DNA of 10,606 bases from Patescibacteria group bacterium UBA6130 (GCA_002428285.1 DIVO01000012.1:1-10606), one strand, 5' to 3'. Shown: positions 1-6,877, counted from the stretch's first letter. Numbers and translations: made by a program. Notes: generated by a model not told the origin, from the sequence alone.

Positions 1-232
1 CTTCAGAAGAAGAGCTTCCCCCAACTAAAGAATAAACTCCCCAACCTGAAAAAATACCTAAGATTGCGACTAAAGCAAAAATGCCTATTTTTTTATAAAA
101 AACCTTGTTATTATCTTCTCCTGATAAATCGTGTCTGAGTATTTGAGGGCTATCTTGAAATTCTTCAGTCTCAAAATCGAGAGGTTTAATTAGATCGCCG
201 TTATTTGTTTGTTGATTGTTTGTTTCTTCCAT
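1..232 (-). CDS. N-terminal part of a single-pass membrane protein of unknown function (partial, runs off left edge)
   Basis: An open frame starts at the ATG at 232-230 and continues without a stop to the window edge, giving 77 residues. It begins METNN-like (MEETNNQQTNNGD). Residues 1-47 are hydrophilic and acidic. A hydrophobic segment lies at about residues 48-70 (IGIFALVAILGIFSGWGVYS), preceded by basic residues (FYKK), and a glycine/serine-rich run follows (GGSSSS). This is the layout of a type II membrane protein with a short cytoplasmic tail, one helix and an outer domain that begins where the window ends. A sigma70-type promoter lies just upstream, so it probably starts its own transcript after prfB. 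No Shine-Dalgarno precedes the ATG. I do not recognise the family, since the functional domain is outside the window. The start is supported by the promoter and by the absence of other ATGs upstream in frame near it. Confidence 0.75.
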   Translation of the reverse strand, partial: MEETNNQQTNNGDLIKPLDFETEEFQDSPQILRHDLSGEDNNKVFYKKIGIFALVAILGIFSGWGVYSLVGGSSSSE

Positions 233-274
233 GTTGTTAGTAAAATTATAATAAATAGGTTAACATTTCAGTTT

Positions 275-303
275 ATCTTAATCACAAATGAGATACAAGT
301 CAA
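275..303 (-). promoter_or_regulatory. Sigma70-type promoter for the left-edge membrane protein
   Basis: On the minus strand a -35 box TTGACT (303-298) and a -10 box TAAGAT (280-275) are separated by exactly 17 bases. Predicted transcription would begin near 268, leaving a leader of about 36 bases before the ATG at 232. A perfect TATAAT also sits at 250-245, 12 bases before the ATG, but it has no good -35 partner. Either could be used. This lies in the 112-bp gap after prfB, which otherwise shows no structure I can support. Confidence 0.5.
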
Positions 304-344
304 TTACTGAATGGAATCTAAAATGGGTGAGCAAAAACCTGCAA

Positions 345-1424
345 TTACAGTCTAAGTTCTGCTTGAATAAATTTTTCCAAATCACCGGCTAAAACTGCAT
401 CGGTATTATTTGATTCTATGTTGGTTCTTAAATCTTTAACCAGTTTATAAGGATGTAAGACATAAGATCTTATCTGTCTTCCCCAGGAAGCCAAAGGATT
501 TTCTCCCTTAAGCTTCATCTCTTCTTTTAGCCTTGCTTCTTCTTCCAATTCCCAAAGCTTTGCCGCCAACATTTGTAGGGCGATCTTTCTATTTTGAACC
601 TGAAACCTCTCCGATTGCGACTGGACCACAATCCCAGTAGGAATATGTTTAATCCTAACAGCTGTTTCAACCTTATTAACATTTTGACCTCCATGCCCAC
701 CAGCCCTATAAGCTTCAAATTCAATTGTTTTGGGATCAATATCAGTTGCTTTTTCGTCCTCAATTAAGGGAAGAACTTCAACTTTGGCAAAAGAAGTTTG
801 TCTTAAATTCTGGGCATTAAAAGGAGAAATACGAACCAGCCTGTGTATTCCCGCTTCTTTTTTCAGCAATCCATAAACCTGATACCCCTCAATCTTTATA
901 CTTACAGACTTTATTCCGGCTTCCTCTCCTGGAATCATGTCAATAACCGATGCTTTCCACTTCTTATTTTCTGCATACTTCATATACATTCTATGCAATA
1001 TCGAAGACCAGTCCATGGCCTCAGTTCCACCTTGACCGGCATGAATTGAAAGAATCGCTCCGTGATTATCATATTTTCCCGATAAGAATGCTTGCTCTTC
1101 CAACTCCTCTACTATTTGAGACAAACCATCAATCTCTGCTTCTATTTCTAAAAGCATTTGATCATCTTCTCCAGCTTCATTGGCTAACTCCACAAGAGAC
1201 TTCAGCTGACCAGTGATCTCCTCAAAGCTTTTAAGTTGTTTTTCGATCTGAGAAATCTCCTCAAAGATAGAGGCTGCTGTTTTTGGATTATCCCAAACAT
1301 TTTCTTTTTGGCTTTCAGTTTTTAACTGAGCTAATTTTTGAGATTTTTCCGGAATATTGTATTTTTTCTTTAACGCTTCAATTTTATTTTGAAGTGATTC
1401 AAGTTTTTCCAATGTTTTATTCAT
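345..1424 (-). CDS. prfB: Peptide chain release factor 2 (RF2)
   Basis: Class I release factor that reads UGA and UAA stop codons in the ribosomal A site and triggers release of the finished protein. The 359-residue product has the N-terminal helical domain (about 1-115), the RF2-type SPF anticodon-like tripeptide at 200-202 (not the P-A/V-T of RF1), and the catalytic GGQ loop at 245-247 within AGGHGGQNVN. Length matches the family (about 365). The chosen ATG (1424-1422) gives a normal RF2 N-terminus. The open frame extends 36 residues further upstream, but that part lies within the preceding gene and looks like its out-of-frame translation. The start overlaps the end of the upstream gene by 8 bases, with no Shine-Dalgarno, so translational coupling is likely. 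The frame is continuous: the programmed +1 frameshift at an in-frame UGA near codon 25, used by many bacteria for autoregulation, is absent. Stop codon TAA. Confidence 0.95.
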   Translation of the reverse strand: MNKTLEKLESLQNKIEALKKKYNIPEKSQKLAQLKTESQKENVWDNPKTAASIFEEISQIEKQLKSFEEITGQLKSLVELANEAGEDDQMLLEIEAEIDGLSQIVEELEEQAFLSGKYDNHGAILSIHAGQGGTEAMDWSSILHRMYMKYAENKKWKASVIDMIPGEEAGIKSVSIKIEGYQVYGLLKKEAGIHRLVRISPFNAQNLRQTSFAKVEVLPLIEDEKATDIDPKTIEFEAYRAGGHGGQNVNKVETAVRIKHIPTGIVVQSQSERFQVQNRKIALQMLAAKLWELEEEARLKEEMKLKGENPLASWGRQIRSYVLHPYKLVKDLRTNIESNNTDAVLAGDLEKFIQAELRL

Positions 1425-1854
1425 TTTCAATTTTTTCGAGCAAATCATCGCACACTTGTATAATAATTTGTTTTTTAACCTCTTTGGTTTGTTTCCCTGG
1501 AAATCCAGAAATATCGTCCGTAGCTTGATCAACAGCTTCTTTCACCTGATTATAAACCTTGGTGTCTTCCAATGAATTTGACTCTTGATCAATCTTTTGC
1601 CCTATACTACTTCTTACGTCAGCAGGTATTATATTTACAATTTTTTCAACAACTTCTTCAATTTTATTTTTATCATCTAAGTCGTCCTGATTGGTTAGAT
1701 CCGATAACACATCCTCTTGAACCTTATGACCTTTTACTTCACCAGAACTTATGTCTTTAGCAATATAAAATAATCCAAATGCCGCAAGAGACAAAAAGAT
1801 AATCAGTCTTATCATAAAATGTTTTGAAATAGTGGCAGGTTTCATATATCTCAT
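1417..1854 (-). CDS. Small membrane-anchored acidic protein of unknown function, coupled to prfB
   Basis: A 145-residue protein that I do not recognise. A basic N-terminus is followed by one hydrophobic helix at about 14-32 (MIRLIIFLSLAAFGLFYIA). The remaining 110 residues are hydrophilic and acidic, with predicted helical stretches rich in E, D, K, Q and V (for example NKIEEVVEKIVNIIP around 63-77) and a single Cys at 135. The likely topology is N-in with an outer helical domain. It precedes prfB and overlaps it by 8 bases, so the two are probably co-translated, but nothing in the protein points to translation termination. In-frame ATGs also occur at residues 4 and 14. I kept the first because an extended -10 box stands just before it. 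Residue 4 would be equally plausible. Stop codon TAA. Confidence 0.72.
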   Translation of the reverse strand: MRYMKPATISKHFMIRLIIFLSLAAFGLFYIAKDISSGEVKGHKVQEDVLSDLTNQDDLDDKNKIEEVVEKIVNIIPADVRSSIGQKIDQESNSLEDTKVYNQVKEAVDQATDDISGFPGKQTKEVKKQIIIQVCDDLLEKIENE

Positions 1855-1859
1855 AAGCT

Positions 1860-1868
1860 ATAATACCA
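1860..1868 (-). promoter_or_regulatory. Possible extended -10 promoter element next to a start codon
   Basis: On the minus strand TGG-TATTAT forms an extended -10 motif (TGn plus a 5/6 match to TATAAT), ending 5 bases before the ATG at 1854. No convincing -35 box lies 16-18 bases upstream. If used, transcription would start at or next to the ATG, giving a leaderless message. The 84-bp gap after the ABC transporter gene shows no hairpin followed by a T-run. Confidence 0.35.
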
Positions 1869-1938
1869 CGCTAGTTAATCTGACTGACCTCAGAAATAGA
1901 TCAACTTTAAGAGTCTAACCAGCTATATTTTAGCATTA

Positions 1939-3684
1939 TTAGCGCAAAAGCATTTCTTCTTCTCTTTCGGATTGAAGTTCCCAAAGATGTCGATACAAAC
2001 CAGGTTTGTTTCTTAATTGACGATGGGTTCCCGTTTGAACAATTCTTCCCTTTTTTAACACAACTATCTTATCTGCTTTTTTAACTGTTGACAGCCTATG
2101 GGCAATAATTATCACTGTTTTGCCTTTAGAAACCTTCCAAAAAGCTTCCTGGATCAACTTTTCGGATTCGGAATCCAAATTGCTGGTTGCCTCATCAAAA
2201 ATAATAATTTTCGGATCCACGATCATCATTCTGGCTATTGCCAATCTCTGCTTCTGTCCGCCGGATAACTTAATCCCTCTTTCTCCAACCTGAGTTTCGT
2301 ATTTCTCAGGTAAAGTCATAATAAATTTATGTAGGTTGGCGAGTTTTGTAGCCCTGATTACCTTCTTCATATCAATTAGATCGTCACCATAAGCGATGTT
2401 ATAAGCAATCGTATTATTAAACAAAATAGGCTCTTGAGGAACAACCCCCAGATAAGACCTTAAACTGCTTTTATTTAATTCCCTTATGTTTATCCCATCT
2501 ATTAATACTCTGCCCCTGATCACATCAAAAAACCTTAAAATTATCTTTACAATTGTAGTTTTGCCTGCACCAGATTTTCCAATAAAAGCAACCGATTGCC
2601 CAGGTTTAATTACTAAAGAAAAATCCTTTAAGATATTAATCTTAGAGTCTGGATATTTGAAAAAAACATTTTCAAATTCAATCTTCCCTTTTATTTTTTT
2701 TAATTCTTTTGGATCTTCAGGATCTTTAACCAATATAGGGTTGTCTAAAATTGAAAGATATTTAACAATATCGGCATAATTAATGGCAATACTGCGGAAT
2801 CTAAATAATAGCTCAAAAAATCTTGGGAAAAAACTCATAATATATCCCGCAATTAAAATAAAATCACCGGCAGATATAGCTTCTGAGACAAGCATTCTGA
2901 TAGCAACATAAAATATTCCCAATATCCCAATGTTTACAGTTGTCCCAACTGCCAAGTCTATTTTCCTAAAAGAGTTAGCATAATTCCAAACCTTATCAAA
3001 CCAATCCTTAAATTCAAATGATAATCTATCTTCTTCTTTTCTTTCTTTGGCAAAAAACTTGACCGTCTCATAATTCAAAAGATTGTCAGTAATAATGCCT
3101 GAAATATTATCTTCAACTTCATTGAATTCAACTCTCTTTCTGATATTGGCTTTAATAAGACCAACACCCAAGCTTCCAATCAATAAAATAATAACCAACA
3201 AAATTCCCACTAAAACTAGATTAATTTTGGCAAAAAAGAAGATTACAATAGCTAAATTAACAATAATGCTTAATATATCCTGATGGATTGAGGTAAAAAG
3301 GTTAAAAAAGGCACCATCTCCTCTTTTGAATGCGCTGATTAAACTTCCAGTGTTTTTATTGATATGATAGGCAAAATCAAGGTCCTGGATATGTCTGAAT
3401 ACCGCCAACCTCGCATCCCTAGATGCAGGAAATAAAACCTTGTCTGAAAAATAATAGGAAATCATATGAGTCCAGTTGGCAAAAATTCTTGTAAGAACAA
3501 AAACTATTAAAATTTGATAAATGAAAGACCAGTTTTCTTGAGGAATATTTTCAATGAATAACTTATAGAAATATGGGGTGAGATTATCCAGAATACTGCT
3601 TATAACAACAAAAGAGATAAAGACCGCAAACAGTCCCTTATATGGCAGAATAAATTTGTAGTATTTTTTTACAATTCCACGCAT
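1939..3684 (-). CDS. ABC exporter half-transporter (fused membrane and ATPase domains)
   Basis: A 581-residue ATP-driven exporter of the MsbA/multidrug/lipid type (type IV fold), expected to work as a dimer in the cytoplasmic membrane. The N-terminal half holds about six membrane helices (about residues 16-36, 53-72, 137-157, 158-176, 248-268, 272-290). The ATPase domain is complete: Walker A GKSGAGKT (369-376), Q-loop Gln417 in VPQEP, signature LSGGQ (473-477), Walker B IIIFDE with catalytic Glu498, D-loop SNLD (501-504) and switch His529 in IAHRLS. Only one half-transporter is present, so a homodimer is the simplest reading; a partner elsewhere is possible. The substrate cannot be read from sequence. 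The gene begins 17 bases after the glycoside hydrolase gene, so the two probably share a message, but no Shine-Dalgarno is seen. The start at 3684 gives a normal N-terminus. Stop codon TAA. Confidence 0.93.
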   Translation of the reverse strand: MRGIVKKYYKFILPYKGLFAVFISFVVISSILDNLTPYFYKLFIENIPQENWSFIYQILIVFVLTRIFANWTHMISYYFSDKVLFPASRDARLAVFRHIQDLDFAYHINKNTGSLISAFKRGDGAFFNLFTSIHQDILSIIVNLAIVIFFFAKINLVLVGILLVIILLIGSLGVGLIKANIRKRVEFNEVEDNISGIITDNLLNYETVKFFAKERKEEDRLSFEFKDWFDKVWNYANSFRKIDLAVGTTVNIGILGIFYVAIRMLVSEAISAGDFILIAGYIMSFFPRFFELLFRFRSIAINYADIVKYLSILDNPILVKDPEDPKELKKIKGKIEFENVFFKYPDSKINILKDFSLVIKPGQSVAFIGKSGAGKTTIVKIILRFFDVIRGRVLIDGINIRELNKSSLRSYLGVVPQEPILFNNTIAYNIAYGDDLIDMKKVIRATKLANLHKFIMTLPEKYETQVGERGIKLSGGQKQRLAIARMMIVDPKIIIFDEATSNLDSESEKLIQEAFWKVSKGKTVIIIAHRLSTVKKADKIVVLKKGRIVQTGTHRQLRNKPGLYRHLWELQSEREEEMLLR

Positions 3685-3701
3685 GAAAGTTATCTAAATG
3701 T

Positions 3702-4649
3702 TTATGTTAAAAATGGTATGACATTTTTCGCTTCTTGCCAATAGCTATTGTCACCTTTAATAAGTTTTCTCCAAAGCCAATATTCATATCCCCAAAGAAA
3801 AACGACGTCAATGTCCCAGGAATTAATCTTCTCTAAGTTTTTTTTAAAATCTTCAGGCATAAAGCTAGGTGGATTGTCAGAGTGGGCGACAAGCTCATCT
3901 GGCTCCCAAGGTTCACTTTGAAGCTCGGTAAGATAAATCTTTTTCCCTGAATTTCTGGCTTTATTAATTAATCCTGAAACCATTACTTGAGAATAATTCC
4001 TAACATAAGGAAAATACTTAAATACACCCTTAATAGTTGCCACCTTAAAATATATATTTAACCCTAAATTATCAAAATCTAGGTCTTTAATCTTATTCCA
4101 AAAAAATGGCATTGAAGCAACTCCGGCACCGAAATTCAAAGTAATCTCTCTCTTATCATTTTTTCTTATAACAGCTATCTCTTTCTGTAAAATTTCCGGA
4201 GAAATTCTCCAGCGCTTTTCCCCAAAAGGATTTAACGGTTCGTTTTCAACCTGCCAGGAATTAATGCAGGTAAATTTTTTAAGATGATTTACTGTTTTTT
4301 CCAGGTAAGGATACAGGTTGTCTGTAATCAATTTGTGATCAGGCTTAATAGTGCCAAGATATTTTAAATTAAATTCTTTCTTTATCCATTCGGGAAGATA
4401 ATATTCCGGCCAACGCGGAGCCTTCATTCCAACAGTTAATAAAACTTTTACTTTATTTTTTTCAAAAAACTGCAAAAGCTCTTCTATCCGGCTAAAATCA
4501 AATTTGCCTTTTTCTTTCTCTATCTCATCCCAATAGCAACCTAACCTAACCCAGTTAAAACCAAGCTTAACGTATTGTTCAGCAGATTGCTTCACATCCA
4601 GCCCCAAATACTGTAAGTGCCTATGCGAAAATGTAGCTCCTAATTTCAT
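3702..4649 (-). CDS. Putative glycoside hydrolase, TIM-barrel clan GH-A type
   Basis: A 315-residue protein resembling the (beta/alpha)8 retaining glycosidases of clan GH-A (GH5, GH42 and relatives). Visible marks are VRLGCYWDEIEKEKGKFDF (34-52), typical of the second strand region; SWQVENEPLNPF with likely acid/base Glu137 in the NEP motif; and IYLTELQSEPW with likely nucleophile Glu242. WGYEYWLW (286-293) matches the aromatic end of the barrel. There is no signal peptide or membrane helix, so the enzyme is probably cytoplasmic unless exported by another route. The substrate is unknown. The ATG at 4649 was chosen because homology-like sequence starts there (MKLGATFSHR). The frame stays open up to 4778, but that extension runs through an intergenic hairpin and into the polymerase gene. 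Stop codon TAA. The hydrolase fold is fairly sure, the exact family is not. Confidence 0.8.
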   Translation of the reverse strand: MKLGATFSHRHLQYLGLDVKQSAEQYVKLGFNWVRLGCYWDEIEKEKGKFDFSRIEELLQFFEKNKVKVLLTVGMKAPRWPEYYLPEWIKKEFNLKYLGTIKPDHKLITDNLYPYLEKTVNHLKKFTCINSWQVENEPLNPFGEKRWRISPEILQKEIAVIRKNDKREITLNFGAGVASMPFFWNKIKDLDFDNLGLNIYFKVATIKGVFKYFPYVRNYSQVMVSGLINKARNSGKKIYLTELQSEPWEPDELVAHSDNPPSFMPEDFKKNLEKINSWDIDVVFLWGYEYWLWRKLIKGDNSYWQEAKNVIPFLT

Positions 4650-4658
4650 ATTTAGGCA

Positions 4659-4667
4659 ATAATAACA
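4659..4667 (-). promoter_or_regulatory. Possible extended -10 element before the glycoside hydrolase gene
   Basis: TGT-TATTAT on the minus strand is an extended -10 match that ends 9 bases before the ATG at 4649. No good -35 box is seen. Use of this site would give a leader of only a few bases. Confidence 0.3.
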
Positions 4668-4691
4668 TGTAAAGTTAAGTTGTAGGAGTCT

Positions 4692-4728
4692 GGCTCCGTG
4701 TTTATTTTCAACACCCAAACACGGAGCC
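4692..4728 (-). other. Perfect 12-bp inverted repeat (hairpin) between the polymerase and hydrolase genes
   Basis: The arms GGCTCCGTGTTT (4692-4703) and AAACACGGAGCC (4717-4728) pair perfectly around a 13-base loop. The repeat starts 9 bases after the polymerase stop codon in the direction of transcription. On the minus strand no T-run follows the stem, so it is not a standard intrinsic terminator there. On the plus strand TTTTCT follows, which would suit a weak terminator for antisense reads. It may act as an mRNA end-protecting or processing structure, or as an attenuating hairpin. The stem is GC-richer than its surroundings. Confidence 0.7.
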
Positions 4729-4737
4729 TTTTCTACC

Positions 4738-5991
4738 TCATCTTTGGACAAATCTTTCCAGCTCCTTAATACTGCCAAACCCTATGCTGTCAGGAATACG
4801 GGAATTATCAAGCATTCTTGCAGGAGTGATAACAAACTCTCCCCATTTGTCATTTATTTTGTCCAGCGCCTCAACCAAACTTTTCTTTTTATTCATATTT
4901 TCAAATATATTCAACTGGAGAGCCGAAGTTTTGCTTAAATTAAAACAAGAAACAGCTATTTTTCTGACAGGATGTCTTAATGGAGCTCTATATAGCAAAC
5001 TAAAAGCTTCCTTATAAATGTCTTTAGAAGCAAAAGTTTCTATTTTCATTTTTTTACCTTGATGCCAATAAGAATGATTTTCGTACAAGAGACCTAAATG
5101 AATTCCTTGAGATACAAAACCGCCTTTTCTTAGCCTTCTGCCAACTTTTTGAGTAAGTTCAGATAGGATAGGCGCTATTTTATCTAAAGAATTTAATGAC
5201 TGAGAAAGAGTATGCATATTTCCAAAGCTCTTGCGGGTGAAATCTACATCATCTATTTCCCACCCCCGAAGACGCAGATACCAATAATAGCCGGAAATCG
5301 ACCTAAAAGCTGATTGAAGTAAATTTATATCGGCTTTATAAAAATCCACCACACTATAAACTCCAACACTATTAAGCCTTGCTGTCAGGCGCATGTTTAT
5401 ACCATGAAGATCAGGTAAAGTTAGACGATCATAAACACTCAAAAAATTGTTTATATTGATCTCATCCAAACCGTCAGGTTTTTTTAATCCCGAAGCAGTT
5501 TTTGCCAAAAACCTATTTGGACCTATACCCACAGAAACTGTCAGCCACTCCCCTATCTGATCTTTGATTTTTTGCTTTATTTCCTCAGCTGTTTTTACCA
5601 TACCCCTATCAAAAGACGGATAACCTTCAAAATTAAGAGTAAATTCATCGATAGACTTAGGAACAACTTCATTGGTATAAAGCAAAAGTAAAGATCTGAG
5701 TTTTAAATGGACATCCCTATACTTGCAGGGGTCAGGAGGAAGAACTATCAGATCGGGATAAATGAGCTTCCCATCTCTAACTCTCATACCTACCTTAATA
5801 CCTAACGCTTTGGCCTCTACAGAGGGAGCGACAATACATCCTGATGGAGTGGTATAAGCGGCCACGGCTATCGGTTTGCCACGCAACAAAGGGTTGGCTT
5901 GTTGTTCGATAGTGGCAAAACAGGAGTTGAGATCAATATGCATGATAGAAGAAGGCTTTTGATTGAAAACAAGATCATTCCGGTAGGCCAT
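4738..5991 (-). CDS. Y-family (translesion) DNA polymerase, DinB/UmuC-like
   Basis: A 417-residue error-prone polymerase that copies past damaged bases. The palm starts with HIDLNSCFA (18-26): Asp20 is the first metal ligand and Phe25 the likely steric gate against ribonucleotides. Catalytic Asp115 and Glu116 lie in SIDEF. VSVGIGPNRFLAKTASGLKKP (153-172) is the conserved palm segment, and about 192-221 (LPDLHGINMRL...) is the thumb helix-hairpin-helix. The little finger follows, and QLNIF (359-363) fits the beta-clamp binding motif. The D-x-N start and GCIVAPSVEAKALG recall UmuC as much as DinB, so I give no symbol. The start at 5991 is fixed by a strong Shine-Dalgarno; the open frame upstream lies inside the preceding gene, which it overlaps by 17 bases. 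The overlap implies coupled translation with the 86-residue protein. Stop codon TGA. Confidence 0.92.
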   Translation of the reverse strand: MAYRNDLVFNQKPSSIMHIDLNSCFATIEQQANPLLRGKPIAVAAYTTPSGCIVAPSVEAKALGIKVGMRVRDGKLIYPDLIVLPPDPCKYRDVHLKLRSLLLLYTNEVVPKSIDEFTLNFEGYPSFDRGMVKTAEEIKQKIKDQIGEWLTVSVGIGPNRFLAKTASGLKKPDGLDEININNFLSVYDRLTLPDLHGINMRLTARLNSVGVYSVVDFYKADINLLQSAFRSISGYYWYLRLRGWEIDDVDFTRKSFGNMHTLSQSLNSLDKIAPILSELTQKVGRRLRKGGFVSQGIHLGLLYENHSYWHQGKKMKIETFASKDIYKEAFSLLYRAPLRHPVRKIAVSCFNLSKTSALQLNIFENMNKKKSLVEALDKINDKWGEFVITPARMLDNSRIPDSIGFGSIKELERFVQR

Positions 5992-6235
5992 CAGATATCT
6001 CCTCCAGTTCCCAAAATAAATTATCAGTATTAAGGGAAAGCTTGAAAAAAATACCATCACTGGCTACAGAAAATATGTGATAGAGAGTTTTACCCTTGGT
6101 ATAACGATGATGAAGACCAATCTCGTGTATGGGATAGACGATACCTTCCCAAACCACAGTCTGAGGCCAAACTTTGCGCTTTTTGTGATCAAAAGCAAGC
6201 TGGACAGAAACAGGGACTGAAACACGCTGAATCAT
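5975..6235 (-). CDS. Small beta-rich protein encoded with the Y-family polymerase (possibly DUF6504-like)
   Basis: An 86-residue protein without membrane segment or Cys. The pattern is that of a small beta-sheet domain: a strand VSVPVSVQLAF (5-15), then P-x-x-VVWEGIVYPIHEIGLHHRY (24-45), IFSVASDGIFFKLSLN (54-69) and a final FWELEEI (74-80). From memory, this W-x-G-x-x-Y-x-[VI]-x-E plus G-x-[FY]-x-L plus W-x-L order resembles the DUF6504 family, small proteins seen near translesion polymerase genes in Actinobacteria; I could not check this. The last 17 bases overlap the polymerase start, so a shared role, such as a polymerase accessory or DNA-binding protein, is an inference from context. It starts 42 bases after the preceding gene, behind a promoter-like sequence; no Shine-Dalgarno precedes its ATG. 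Stop codon TGA. Confidence 0.8.
   Translation of the reverse strand: MIQRVSVPVSVQLAFDHKKRKVWPQTVVWEGIVYPIHEIGLHHRYTKGKTLYHIFSVASDGIFFKLSLNTDNLFWELEEISDGLPE
5999..6005 (-). promoter_or_regulatory. Strong Shine-Dalgarno fixing the polymerase start
   Basis: GGAGGAG on the minus strand lies 7 bases before the ATG at 5991, within the end of the upstream small gene. It is the only strong ribosome binding site seen in the window and decides between this ATG and upstream in-frame codons. Confidence 0.85.
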
Positions 6236-6240
6236 ATTTA

Positions 6241-6269
6241 AGAATAACCCGAAGAAAACCCGAAGTCAA
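6241..6269 (-). promoter_or_regulatory. Promoter-like sequence with tandem repeats in its spacer, before the small protein/polymerase pair
   Basis: A -35 box TTGACT (6269-6264) and a -10 box TATTCT (6246-6241) are exactly 17 bases apart. The -10 ends 5 bases before the ATG at 6235, so the message would start at about the ATG itself. Two tandem copies of an 11-bp unit overlap the spacer (separate entry). If real, this gives the polymerase pair its own control, independent of the sortase genes upstream. Confidence 0.5.
6244..6265 (-). repeat. Two tandem 11-bp direct repeats, possible operator
   Basis: On the minus strand CTTCGGGTTTT (6265-6255) is followed directly by CTTCGGGTTAT (6254-6244), 10 of 11 bases alike. 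The 11-bp period is about one helical turn, so a protein would meet both copies on the same face of the DNA. The position between -35 and -10 boxes is typical of a repressor site. It does not match the known inverted LexA boxes of E. coli or Bacillus type. Confidence 0.6.
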
Positions 6270-6277
6270 TATGCTTT

Positions 6278-6877
6278 TTAAAAAGGCTTAATCTTGAGTT
6301 CGTAAATTTGAGAAAAAATTTCTTCAATTTCTTGAGCTAATTCTTCAGTATCATCTGCATATAAGAAAGAGGCGGTTAAAGTGTAAATACTATCTCCCTT
6401 GATAAAAACTCTTTGCTTAATGCCAACTTTATCCGAACCGCTGAAATAGTAGCCGGAAAGTTCTCTTATATAGAAATTATTAATTTCTTGGGAAGATTCC
6501 GTTTCTATAACCAATGAAGATATAGCTCTTTTAGCTCCCCGGACAAGAGAATCAAGATATTCTGTTGGATTTTCAATTTCAGCGGTTGAAGAAACCAAAA
6601 CAATAGTTGGCACCACTTCGGCTTCGATATCTTTTTGAGCTTTAAAAATCACATCTTCATCTCCTATCTCAAGCCAACCTTCCGGATAAGAAATTTCTTC
6701 AACAAGCGCAGGCGAAGGGGTTGGAAGATCGGTTATTTCATCAGCTGCATTGGAAGCAAGATACAAAATTACTCCAACAACTACAATTAACAGCAAAACC
6801 GATAAATAAGGTTTATTGCGAACATAAACTTGTTTACATTTTTCGTAAAGTTTTTTAGCCTCTTTAGTTATATTCAT
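6278..6877 (-). CDS. Membrane-anchored protein with a PsbP/DcrB-like outer domain
   Basis: A 199-residue protein: a basic cytoplasmic start, one membrane helix at about 24-41 (YLSVLLLIVVVGVILYLA), a short Thr/Pro linker (LPTPSP, 51-56), then an outer domain. That domain opens with ISYPEGWLEI (62-71) and continues through TIVLVSS, a YLDSLVRGAK helix, the IRELSGYYF and KQRVFIKGDSIYTLTASF strands, and a C-terminal helix. This order of Y-P-x-G-W, a central helix, a pair of strands and a final helix recalls the PsbP/LpqN/DcrB fold (DUF1795-like). The match is my pattern reading and is not confirmed. The start ATG overlaps the sortase stop codon as ATGA (4 bases), so the two are almost surely translated together and may work together at the cell surface. 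Stop codon TAA. Confidence 0.82.
   Translation of the reverse strand: MNITKEAKKLYEKCKQVYVRNKPYLSVLLLIVVVGVILYLASNAADEITDLPTPSPALVEEISYPEGWLEIGDEDVIFKAQKDIEAEVVPTIVLVSSTAEIENPTEYLDSLVRGAKRAISSLVIETESSQEINNFYIRELSGYYFSGSDKVGIKQRVFIKGDSIYTLTASFLYADDTEELAQEIEEIFSQIYELKIKPF

Noticed and set aside
330..356. Intrinsic terminator after prfB (CTGTAATTGCAG followed by five T)
   Set aside because: The stem has only four pairs including a wobble; too weak to claim.
1340..1424. Programmed +1 frameshift site in prfB
   Set aside because: No in-frame TGA occurs; the N-terminal domain reads through in one frame.
1425..1532. A 36-residue N-terminal extension of RF2
   Set aside because: It lies inside the preceding gene in another frame and has no RF2-like sequence; the ATG at 1424 gives the standard start.
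4650..4778. Longer start for the glycoside hydrolase
   Set aside because: The extension crosses the intergenic hairpin and overlaps the polymerase gene; its residues do not resemble the family.
6241..6269. Classical LexA box before the polymerase pair
   Set aside because: Neither CTGT-N8-ACAG nor GAAC-N4-GTTC is present; only an unassigned direct repeat is seen.
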